Source of the DNA: Hyperoodon ampullatus
Taxonomy: Eukaryota; Chordata; Mammalia; Artiodactyla; Ziphiidae
Assembly (NCBI GenBank): GCA_949752795.1
Contig: OX457061.1
Location: 125,012,152 to 125,076,151 of the forward strand
Direction of reading: 5' to 3'
DNA length: 64,000 nt
The position numbers were made by a program, and so were the translations under genes. The notes beneath the pieces are model-generated. The model worked only from the letters and a program-made list of their open reading frames with translations. It was not told the origin of the DNA and did no database searches. How positions within the stretch are numbered: position 1 is the first letter of the stretch; each line of letters starts with the position of its first letter. This document shows positions 22,634 to 32,659 of this stretch, piece by piece.

Positions 22634-23760
22634 GCAAACCCAGAATAATCTCACCGAAATTCAATGCTGCAGTGAACTGCTCTAACCTCAGGGGGGTTTG
22701 CACTGTAGCTAGGCAGAAAACTGAGAATTTCAATCCGAAGACGTCAATAATAGTTGTTTCCAGAGATTTCTGGTTGATGCAGTGCTACATAACCCAGTTT
22801 TTATACTAATATTAATGTGTCATTTTTAAATGTTGAAAATCATCCTCTTTGATTTCCAGCTTCCTCCTAATAAATGTACTATGTGTTCATTTCTGAAAAT
22901 TTAGAAAAGTCAGAGAAGTAACAAGAACAGAGCAAAAAAGACTTGATGTCTTGTGCACTCCCATTTCTGTTAAGGGTGGAGCTGCCTTAGAAACCTGGTA
23001 TTTTGGTTCATGTGGTGATGTCTTGGACTTAGATATATGAGGGAGCAGGGAGGTGGGATGGCAATTTTCACTTAATAACCTCACCTCCTCCACCTCTGGG
23101 TGACAAGAGTACACCGCTCCTGAGGGGAGGAGTCCGGTGAGAGCCAAGGGAAGAGAACAACAGTGAGAAACACTAAAGTGGGAGAAATACATTGCTTCAC
23201 AGGGTCACCTAGACAATGACCCATGACAACACAACCTGCCTCAGAAGTGAGATTTCTGCCTCTGAAACACGTGTTAACACATCTACTTGAATTGAAAAAT
23301 GAAGTCAGACCTTTTCTGACTGAAATTAGGTCTGATTTAGTAGATTTTTTTTGACTATGGGAAATGGCTTTGGCACATACATTATAAACTAAATATTTTC
23401 CACAAACTAAATGCCCTAATTCTACAGCACTATGATTTAAAACAAACAAACAAATTTAAAACATGATAAGGTAAAAGCATTTCTGACCAAAAGTTCTTTC
23501 GGCCAAATGCATTTAAATAACAATAATTTAATTTTCTCAGTCTTTCCTAGGTAAACCAGGTCAAGCCTAATGTCTCTAAACAAATGAATAAAATCTTTTA
23601 TATACATTGGATATATCTTGAAAAACACATTACTCAGAAACTGAGAGAGTAAATTCAGTAGTGAACCAGGTAACAAATCAAGTCAGGTGTTTTCCTTTCA
23701 AGAATGTTTAAGGGGTGGCTTAATCATGTTGCTAGCTAATAGATCATTAAAAAGAATGTC
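22634..23760. other. Unassigned interval
   Basis: No gene or nameable repeat. Antisense open frames of 79-122 codons at 22887-23676 overlap each other and have no domain. Confidence 0.4.
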
Positions 23761-23761
23761 T

Positions 23762-24241
23762 GATTACCCTATTTGGTTGCAAAGAAAAAGGATAATCAAC
23801 AAAAACCTTTAAGCAGATTAATGTACATATAAATTCTGTGTGTATATTGTGTATGTGTTTACGTTACCAAATGCATTTCTGATAAAATTTTATTTTCATA
23901 TTTAACAATTATTTATCAAACTTTTTAATATATTTGTGCTGCTTTGACCACTTATGGAAATAAGTGATTGTTATGATAGAAGAATTTTTTAATATCTAGA
24001 GTCTAATAATTAAAAATAAAACACTGAAAAATTTAAATCTCTATATATGTACAATATATATGTACAAGACAAATAAAATACATACACACTATACACATAC
24101 ATGAATTAATTATGTGTGTATATATATGTATATACACACCTATATAAATATATACCAGTATAAATATATACCATATATATACACATATATATTTCTTTTA
24201 TTGATTATCATATTTCTTTGCAACCAATATAGGGTTATCAA
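23762..24241. repeat. Imperfect inverted repeat with AT-rich centre
   Basis: The left arm 23762-23804 and the right arm 24197-24241 are reverse complements. The shared core reads 'ttggttgcaaagaaa' and both arms carry 'gataatcaa'. By eye about 39 of 44 positions pair, with one single-base gap. The 392-bp centre is very AT-rich with (TA)n runs at 24040-24190. It could be a DNA transposon relic with long terminal repeats, or an inverted local duplication. Confidence 0.7.
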
Positions 24242-24779
24242 GAGCACATTTAATCATAACAATGTAATAAAGTAAAGAAATTTTTTGAGGGACAAGGAAT
24301 GAAAATACAAGGTCAAGGAGAGAAAGGAACAAGGTAAATTTTCTGACTTTAAAAATGAGCTTATTCACATATTTTTAAAATGAATGATGACAGGTCATCA
24401 AATCACCATGATATTTATATTACACTGATACATTTAAAGAATGACACAGTGGTTTCATTTTAAAATGTCAGTACTCACTAGCACTGTAAACTACATTCCT
24501 TAAAACTATTTTAGGAGAGGAGCTTCAAGATGGCGGAAGAGTAAGACGTGATCACCTTCCTCCCCACAAATACATAAGAAATACATCTGCACGCGGAACA
24601 ACCCCTACAGAACACCCACTGAATGCTGGCAGAAGACCTCAGACCTCCCAAAAGGCAAGAAACTCCCCACGTACCTGGGTAGGGCAAAAGAAAAAAGAAT
24701 AAACAGAGACAAAAGAATACGGATGGGACCTGCACCAGTGGGAGGGAGCCGTGAAGGAGGAAGGGTTTCCACACATTAG

Positions 24780-25560
24780 GAGCCCCTTCGCGGGCGGAGA
24801 CTGCAGGTGGCGGAGGGGGAAAGTTCCGGAGCCGCGGAGGAGAGCGCAGCCACAGGGGTGCGGAGGGCAAAGTTGAGAGATTCCCGCACAGAGGATCGGT
24901 GCCAACCGGCACTCACCAGCCCGAGAGGCTTGTCTGCTCACCCGCCGGGGCGGGCGGGGCTGGGAGCTGAGGCTCAGGTTTCCGTCAGGAGCGCAGGGAG
25001 AGGACTGGGGTTGGCAGCGTGAACACAGCCTGCAGGGGGTTAGTGCACCACGGCTGGCCGGGAGGGAGTCCGGGGAAAAGTCTGGAGCTGCCAAAGAGGC
25101 AAGAGGCTTTTTCTTACCTCTTTGTTTCCTGGTGCGCGAGGAGAGGGGATTCTGAGCGCCGCTTAAAGGAGCTCCAGAGACGCGCGCGATGCACGGCTGA
25201 AAGCACGGACCCCAGAGACGGGCTTGAGATGCTAAGGCTGCTGCTGCGGCCACCGAGAAGCCTGTGTACAAGCGCAGGTCACTCTCCACACCTCCCCTCC
25301 CGGGAGCCTGTGCAGCCCGCCACTGCTGGGGTCCTGGGATCCAAGGACAACTTCCACGGGAGAACGCATGGCGCGCCTCAGGCTGGTGCAACGTCACGCC
25401 GGCCTTTGCCGCCGCAGGCTCGCCCCGCCTCCGTATCCCTCCCTACCCCCGGCCTGAGTGAGCCAGAGCCCCCGATTCAGCTGCTCCTTTAACCCCGTCC
25501 TGTCTGAGCGAAGAAGAGATGCCCTCAGGCGACCTACATGCAGAGGCGGGGCCGAATCCA
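24780..25560. promoter_or_regulatory. CpG-rich L1 5' UTR (putative internal promoter)
   Basis: The interval is far richer in G, C and CpG than its surroundings ('aggtggcggagggggaaag', 'gccgggg', 'gacgcgcgcgatg'). L1 5' UTRs are known to carry an RNA polymerase II promoter that acts from the element's first base and is silenced by CpG methylation. The position fits; activity is inference. The antisense frame noted in the findings lies here. Confidence 0.6.
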
Positions 25561-26453
25561 AAGCTGAGACCTGGGAGCTGTGCGGACAAAGAAAAGAAAG
25601 GGAAATCTCTCCCAGCAGCCTCAGGAACAGCAGATTAAATCTCCACGATCAACTTGATGTACCCTGCATCTGTGGAACACCTGAATAGACAACGAATCAT
25701 CCCAAATTAAGGAGGTTGACTTTGGGGGCAAAAATATATATATTTTCCCCCTTTTTCTCTTTTTGTGAGTGTGTATGTGTATGCTTCTGTCTGTGATTTA
25801 TAGCTTTACTTTTACCATTTGTCCTGGGGTTCTGTCTGTCCATTTTTTTAAATTATTACTTTTAAATTTTTAAAATAATTTTATATTTTAATAACTTTAT
25901 TTTATTTTACTTCATTCTTTCTTTCTTTGTATTTTCTCTCCCTTTCATTCTGAGCCATGTGGATGAAAGGCTCTTGGTGCTCCAGCCAGTCATCAGGGCT
26001 GTGCCTCTGAGGTGGGAGAGCCAACTGCAGAACACTGGTCCACAAGAGACCTCCCAGCTCCACGTAATATCAAACAGCGAAAATCTCCCAGAGATCTCCA
26101 TCTCAATGCCAAGACCCAGCTTCACTCAATGACGAGGAAGCTACAGTGCTGGACACCCTATGCCAAACAACTAGCAAGACAGGATCACAACCCTATCCAT
26201 TAGCACAGAGGCTGCCTAAAATCATAATAAGGCCACAGGCACCCCCAAAACACACCACAAGATGTGGTCCTGCCCACCAGAAAGACAAGATCCAGCCTCA
26301 TCCACCAGAACACAGGCACTAGTCCCCTCCACCAGGAAGCCTACACAACCCACTGAACCAACCTTAGCCACTGGGGACAGACACCAAAAACAACAGGCAC
26401 TACGAACCCACAGCCTGCAAAAAGGAGACCCCAAACACAGTAAGATAAGCAAA

Positions 26454-27346
26454 ATGAGAAGACAGAAAAACACACAGCAGGTGAAGGAGCAAGATAAAAA
26501 CCCACCAGACCTAACAAATGAAGAGGAAATAGGCAGTCTATCTGAAAAATAATTCAGAATAATGATAGTAAAGATGATCCAAAATCGTGGAAATAGAATA
26601 CAGGAAATACAAGAAAGGTTTAACAACGACCTAGAAGGACTAAAGAGCAAACAAACAGTGAAGAACAACACAATAAATGAAATTAAAAATTCTCTACAAG
26701 GGATCAATAGCAGAATAACTGAGGCAGAAGAACGGATGAGTCACCTGGAAGATAAAATAGTGGAAATAACTACTACAAAGCAAAGTAAAGAAAAAAGAAT
26801 GAAAAGAATTGAGGACAGTCTCAGAGACATCTGTGACAACATTAAATGCACCAACATTTGAATTATAGGGGTCCCAGAAGAAGAAGAGAAACAGAAAGGG
26901 ACTGAGAAAATATTTGAAGAGATTATAGTTGAAAATTTCCCTAATATGGGAAAGGAAATAGTTAATCAAGTCCAGGAAGCACAGAGAGTCCCAAACAGGA
27001 TAAATCCAAGGAGAAACATGCCAAGACACATATTAATCAAACTATCAAAAATTAAATACAAAGAAAAAATATTAAAAGCAGCAAGGGAAAACAACAAATA
27101 ACACATAAGGGAATCCCCATAAGGTTAACAGCTGATCTTTCAGCAGAAACTCTGCAAGCCAGAAGGGAGTTGCAGGACATATTTAAAGTGATAAAGGAGA
27201 AACACCTACAACCAAGATTACTCTACCCAGCAAGGATCTCATTCAGATTTGATGGTGATATTAAAACCTTTACAGACAAGCAAAAGCTAAGAGAATTCAG
27301 CACCACCGAACCAGCTTTACAACAAATGCTAAAGGAACTTCTCTAG
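26454..27346 (+). pseudogene. L1 ORF1 (RNA-binding chaperone), broken, copy 1
   Basis: The ATG at 26454 opens MRRQKNTQQ, the same start as copy 2. Stops interrupt the frame: TAA at 26550 (Glu codon in copy 2) and TGA at 26859 (where copy 2 has CAA). A one-base deletion near 27088 shifts the rest, which would have ended at the TAG of 27344-27346. An intact version would be about 297 residues, compact for an ORF1p. Segments visible in order are an N-terminal region, a coiled coil (about residues 35-120, heptad-like 'EIQERFNNDLEGLKSK'), an RRM-like part around the IIGVPEEEE motif, and the C-terminal domain. ORF1p normally trimerises and coats L1 RNA. Confidence 0.9.
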
Positions 27347-27404
27347 GCAGGAAACACAAGACAAGGAAAAGACCTACAATAACAAACCCAAAACAATTAA
27401 GAAA

Positions 27405-30400
27405 ATGGGAATAGGAACATACATATCGATAATTACCTTAAATGTAAATGGATTAAATGCTCTAACCAAAAGATACAGACTGACTGAATGGATACAAAAA
27501 CAAGACCTGTATATATGCTGTCTACAAGACACCCACTTCAGACCTAGGGACACATACAGACTGAAAGTGAGGGGATGGAAAAAGATATTCCATGCAAATG
27601 GAAATCAAAAGAAAGCTGGAGTAGCAGTTCTCATATCAGACAAAATAGACTTTAAAATAAAGACTATTACAAGAGACAAAGAAGGACACTACATAATGAT
27701 CAAGGGATCAATCCAAGAAGAAGATGTAACAATTGTAAATACTTAAGTACCCAACACAGGAGCACCTCAATACATAAGGGAAATGCTAACAGCCCTAAAA
27801 GGGGAAATCGACAGTAACACAATCATAGTAGGGGACTTTAACACCTCAGTTTCACCAATGGACAGATCATCCAAAATGGAAATAAATAAGGAAACACAAG
27901 CTTTAAATGGCACATTAAACAAATTGGACTTAATTGATATTTACAGGACATTCCATCCAAAAACAACAGAACACACATTCTTCTCAAGTGCTCATGGAAC
28001 ATTCTCCAGGACAGATCATATCTTGGGTCACAAATCAAGCCTTGGTAAGTGTAAGAAAATTGAAATCGTATCAAGTATCTTTTCCAACAACAACGCTATG
28101 AAATTAGAAATCAATTACAAGGAAAAAAAGTAAAAAAACACAAACACATGTAGGCTAAACAATACGTCACTAAATAACCAAGAGATCACTGAAGAAATCA
28201 AAGAGGAAATCAAAAAGTACCTAGAGAAAAATGACAACAAAAACACAACGACCCAAAACCTATGTGATGCAGCAAAAGAAGTTCTAAGAAGGAAGTTTAT
28301 ACCAATACAGTCCTACCTCAAGAAACAAGAAAAATCTCAAATAAACAACCTACCCTTACACCTAAAACAATTAGAGAAAGAAGAACAAAAAGACCCCAAA
28401 GTAAGCAGAAGGAAAGAAATCATAAAGACCAGAGCAGAAATAAATGAAAAAGAAATGAAGGAAACAATAGCAAAGATCAATAAAACTAAAAGCTGGTCCT
28501 TTCAGAAGATAAACAAAATTGATAAACCATTAGCCAGACTCATCAAGAAAAAAAGGGAGAAGACTCAAATCAATAGAATTAGAAATGAAAAGGAGAAGTA
28601 ACAACAGACACTGCAGAAATACAAAGGATCATGAGAGATTACTACAAGCAACTCTATGCCAATAAAATGGACAACCTGGAAGAAATGGACAAATTCTTAG
28701 AAATGCACAGCCTGCCGAGACTGAACCAGGAAGAAATAGAAAATATTAACAGTCCAATTACAAGCACTGAAATTGAAACTGTGATTAAAAATCTTCCAAC
28801 AAACAAAAGCCCAGGACCAGATGGATTCAAAGGCGAATTCTTTCAAACATTTAGAGAAGAGCTAACACCTATCCTTCTCAAACTCTTCCAAAATATAGCA
28901 GAGGGAGGAACACCCCCACACTCATTATACGAGGCCACCATCACCCTGATACCCAAACCAGACAAAGATGTCACAAAGAAAGAAAACTACAGGCCAATAC
29001 CACTGATGAACATAGATGCAAAAGTCCTGAACAAAATACTAGCAAACAGAATCCAACAACACGTTAAAAGGATCATACACCATGATCAGGTGGGGTTTAT
29101 TCCAGGAATGCAAGGATTCTTCAATATATGCAAATCAATCAATGTGATAAACCATATTAACAAATTGAAGGAGGAAAATTATATGATCATCGCAATAGAT
29201 GCAAAAAAAGCTTTCAACAAAATTCAACACCCATTTATGATAAAAAACCCTCTAGAAAGTAGGCACAGAGGGAACTTTCCTCAACATAATAAAGGCCATA
29301 TATGACAAACCCATAGCCAACATCGTCCTCAATGGTGAAAAGCTGAAAGCATTTCCATTAAGATCAGGAACAAGACAAGGTTGCCCACTCTCACCACTAT
29401 TATTCAAGATAGTTTTGGAAGTTTTAGCCACAGCAATCAGAGAGGAAAAAGAAATAAAAGGAATCCAAATCAGCAAAGAAGAAGTAAAGCTGTCACTGTT
29501 TGCAGATGACATGATACTATACATAGAGAATCCTAAAGATGCTACCAGAAAACTACTAGAGCTAATCAATGAATTTGGTAAAGTAGCAGGATACAAAATT
29601 AATGCACAGAAATCTCTAGCATTCCTATACACTAATGATGAAAAATCTGAAAGTGAAATTAAGGAAACACTCTCATTTACCTTTGCAACAAAAAGAATAA
29701 AATATCTAGGAATAAACCTACCTAAGGAGACAAAAGACCTGTATGCAAAAAATTATAAAACACTGATGAAAGAAATTAAAGATGATACAAATAGATGGAG
29801 ACATATACCATGTTCTTGGATTGGAAGAATCAACATTGTGAAAGTGACTCTACTACCCAAAGCAATCTATAGATTCAATGCAATACCTATCAAACTACCA
29901 CTGGCATTTTTCACAGAACTAGAACAAAAAATTTCACAATCTGTATGGAAACACAAAAGACCCCGAATAGCCAAAGCAATCTTAAGAAAAACAGAGCTGG
30001 AGGAATCAGGAGCCCTGTCTTCAGACTATACTACAAAGCTACAGTAACCAAGACAGCATGGTACTGGCACAAAAACAGAAATATAGATCAATGGAACAGG
30101 ATAGAAAGCCCAGGGATAAACACACACACATACGGTCACCTTATCTTTGATAAAGGAGGCAAGAATATACAGTGGAGAAAAAACAGCCTTTTCAATATGT
30201 GGTGCTGGGAAAACTGCAGAGGTACATGTAAAAGTATGAAATTAGAACACTCCCTAACACCATACACAAAAATAAACTCAAAATGGATTAAAAACCTAAA
30301 GGTAAGGCCAGAAACTATCAAACTCTTAGAGGAAAACATAGGCAGAACACTCTATGACATAAATCACAGCAAGATCCTTTTTGACCCACCTACTAGAGGA

Positions 30401-31248
30401 ATGGAAATAAAAACAAAAATAAATGGGACCTAATGAAACTTAAAAGCTTTTGCACAGCAAAGGAAACCATAAACAAGATGAAAAGACAGTCCTCAGAATG
30501 GCAGAAAATATTTGCCAATGAAGCAACTGACACAAGGATTAATCTCCAAAATTTATAAGCAGCTCAATATCAAAAAAACAACCCAATCCAAAAATGGGCA
30601 GAAGACCTAAGTAGACATTTCTCCAAAGAAGATATACAGATGGCCAACAAACACATGAAAGGATGCTGAACATCACTAAACATTAGACAAATACAAATCA
30701 AAACTACAATGAGGTATCACCTCACACCAGTCAGAATGGCCATCACCAAAAAATCTACAAACAATAAATGCTGGAGAGGGTGTGGAGAAAAGGGAACCCT
30801 CTCGCACTGTTGGTGGGAATGTAAATTGATACAGCCACTATGAAGAACAGTATGGAGGTTCCTTAAAAAACTAAAAATAGAACTACCATACGACCCAGCA
30901 ATCCCACTACTGGGCATATACCCTGAGAAAACCATAATTCAAAGAGAGTCATGTACCAAAATGTTCATTGCAGCTCTGTTTACAATAGCCAGGACATGGA
31001 AGCAACGTAAGTGTCCATTGACAGATGCATGGATAAAGAAGATGTGGCACATATATAGCATGGAATATTACTCAGCCATAAAAAGAAATGAAACTGAGTT
31101 ATTTGTAGTGAGGTGGATGGACCTAGAGTCTGTCATACAGAGTGAAGTAAGTCAGAAAGAGAAAAACAAATACCGCATGCTAACACATATATGGAATCTA
31201 AGAAAAAAAAAAAACCTCATGAAGAACCTAGGGGTAAGACGGGAATAA
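27405..31248 (+). pseudogene. L1 ORF2 (endonuclease-reverse transcriptase), broken, copy 1
   Basis: The start MGIGTYISIITLNVNGL is an APE-type endonuclease N-terminus. The metal-binding Asn is kept (NVNGL), but the catalytic Glu of the usual LQETH motif is Asp (LQDTH, codon 27528-27530). GDFNT and the final SRTDHILGHK motif remain. The reverse transcriptase follows, with SPGPDGF at about 28811 and an intact FADD active site at 29499-29510. The Cys-rich C-terminus is near 30770-30830. The frame is broken by TAA at 27744 and 28131, frameshifts before 28631, near 29250 and before 29945, a TGA where PLWRTV should be (about 30841) and further shifts. It ends around 31248. Confidence 0.93.
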
Positions 31249-31255
31249 AGACACA

Positions 31256-31565
31256 GACCTACTAGAGAATGGACTTGAGGATATGGGGAGGGGGAAGGGT
31301 AAGCTGGGACAAAGTGAGAGAGTGGCATGGACATATATACAGTACCAAACGTAAAATAGATAGCTAGTGGGAAGCAGCCACATAGCACAGGGAGATCAGC
31401 TCAGTGCTTTGTGACCACCTAGAGGGGTGGGATAGGGAGGGTGGGAGGGAGGGAGACGCAAGAGGAAAGAGATATGGGAACATATATATAACTGATTCAC
31501 TTTGTTATAAAGCAGAAACTAACACACCATTGTAGAGCAGTTATACTCCAATAAAGATGTTAAAA
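31256..31565 (+). promoter_or_regulatory. L1 3' UTR with G-rich tracts and AATAAA
   Basis: The polypurine tract 'ggggagggggaagggtaagc' at about 31286-31305 and a second G-run cluster at 31423-31455 precede the AATAAA signal of 'ccaataaagatg' near 31549. G-quadruplex-capable tracts in L1 3' UTRs are a known feature. The same pair recurs in the copies at 2.1, 18.9, 22.4 and 60.1 kb. Confidence 0.7.
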
Positions 31566-31579
31566 AAAAAACTATTTTA

Positions 31580-31764
31580 ACGTATGATTAGAACTTTTAG
31601 ATATCACCATTAAAATGCATGAGAGCACACAAAGCTTTTTGACATTCTCCTACAGGGTAAATGAGCACAAATCTTGGAGTCCACTGCTCCAGTGAACCCA
31701 CCAATATTTATAATTAAGAGGGCAACTGGGTGGTTTTCTAGATGTCACACTTCATTCTAAACAA
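31580..31764. other. Unassigned flank of L1 copy 1
   Basis: Short stretch after the target duplication; no recognised element. Confidence 0.4.
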
Positions 31765-32000
31765 TTATTTCTGGCACTCTGTCCCAGTCATTATTCTAGG
31801 TTCTAACGTTGCAATGGGGAAGGCCGACCTCCCTTCCTCAAAGGGCCGGAATTCTAACAGAGGCGATACAAACACAACAGACAACCTAACAGCAAGGAGA
31901 AGAGCTATCAGAGGGGCAGGTGTGGGATCCTGCAGACTTGTTTCATGGGGGCCAGAGGAGTCTTCTCATTCCTGAAGACTGAGTCAGGGGTATCCAGGTG
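31765..32000 (-). mobile_element. L2 LINE relic, antisense
   Basis: 'cattattctaggttctaac', 'ttcctcaaagggccggaatt' and 'ctaacagaggcgataca' match the reverse-complement L2 layout (the 'gcactgttctaggtgctggg ... ggagcttacattctagtggg' pattern). Strongly diverged. Confidence 0.5.
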
Positions 32001-32082
32001 AAAGGACCAGAAAGGAGGAAATACAATTCCAGAAAGACGAAAATGCATGTGCAAAAACCAAATGGCAAAAGAAAAAGCAAAT

Positions 32083-32145
32083 AGAGAAAGAAGGAAAAAA
32101 GTAAAGAAAGAAAGAAGGAAGGAAGGAAAGAGAGAGGGAAGGCAT
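32083..32145. repeat. Purine microsatellite (GAAA/GGAA)n
   Basis: A run of A and G tetramers ('aaagaaagaaagaaggaagg' and neighbours) with no pyrimidine apart from one T. Simple repeat, likely polymorphic. Confidence 0.9.
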
Positions 32146-32397
32146 TTATTTAAAGGAACACCTTACAAAGAATATGAAAAATCACTGTGATGTTGGACAT
32201 GACAATGAGTACGTGTGGGTGGATGGGTGGGGCCACGGCAGGGTGAGAACACAGCCACCATGGCACCTACGCCTGCACCGCAGAGGGAGGACCTGGGCTG
32301 ACCACACAGAACTTTCAGAGGAGGGCTTCAAAAAGATGACTTGCAAGCCTTGGCTCCAATCCACCTCAGAAGTATGAAAGAATTGAGGTTAAAGAAC

Positions 32398-32658
32398 TTC
32401 ACTCCCTGAGAAAGACAAATAGCATATGCTATCACTTCCATGTGCAATCTCAAGTATGACACAAGTCAACCAGAAACAGACTCACACACATAGAGAACAG
32501 GCTGGTGGTTGCCAAGGGGGAGAAGGTGCAGAAAGAGTGTGAGTCTGGGGTTCGCAGATGCAAACTATTGTATAGAGGATGGATAAACAACAAGGTCCTA
32601 CTGTACAGCACAGGGAACTCTATTTAGTGTATATCAATATATATCACTCTGCACGTAC
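32398..32658 (+). mobile_element. L1 3' UTR fragment
   Basis: 'aaatagcatatgctatcact', 'agaaacagactcacacacat', 'gcagatgcaaactattgtat', 'acaacaaggtcctactgtac' and 'cacagggaactctatttagt' follow the older L1 3' UTR type seen at 62.0 kb. Both ends are cut off. Confidence 0.75.
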
Positions 32659-32659
32659 C

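Larger units (their letters stand above)
24514..31567 (+). mobile_element. Near full-length L1, copy 1
   Basis: This element of about 7.05 kb has a 5' UTR (24514-26453, GC- and CpG-rich at 24780-25560), ORF1, ORF2, a 3' UTR with G-rich tracts, and an A tail. A perfect 12-bp target duplication (aaaactatttta) lies at 24502-24513 and 31568-31579. The first copy follows TT, so the cleavage site is TT/AAAA as L1 endonuclease prefers. The start 'ggagaggagcttcaagatgg' aligns with copy 2. Compared with copy 2, the 5' UTR lacks pieces after about 25725 and in the T-rich part, either as deletions or subfamily differences. The 5' end looks complete, but both reading frames are broken, so it cannot move itself. 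Confidence 0.97.

Noticed and set aside
24040..24190. (TA)n-rich tract considered as a replication origin or matrix attachment site
   Set aside because: Composition alone does not support either, and it is better described as the decayed centre of the inverted repeat.
27405..30433. Reverse transcriptase and endonuclease frames considered as an active or host-domesticated gene
   Set aside because: Multiple stops and frameshifts within a clearly bounded L1 with target duplications; no sign of selection to keep a frame.
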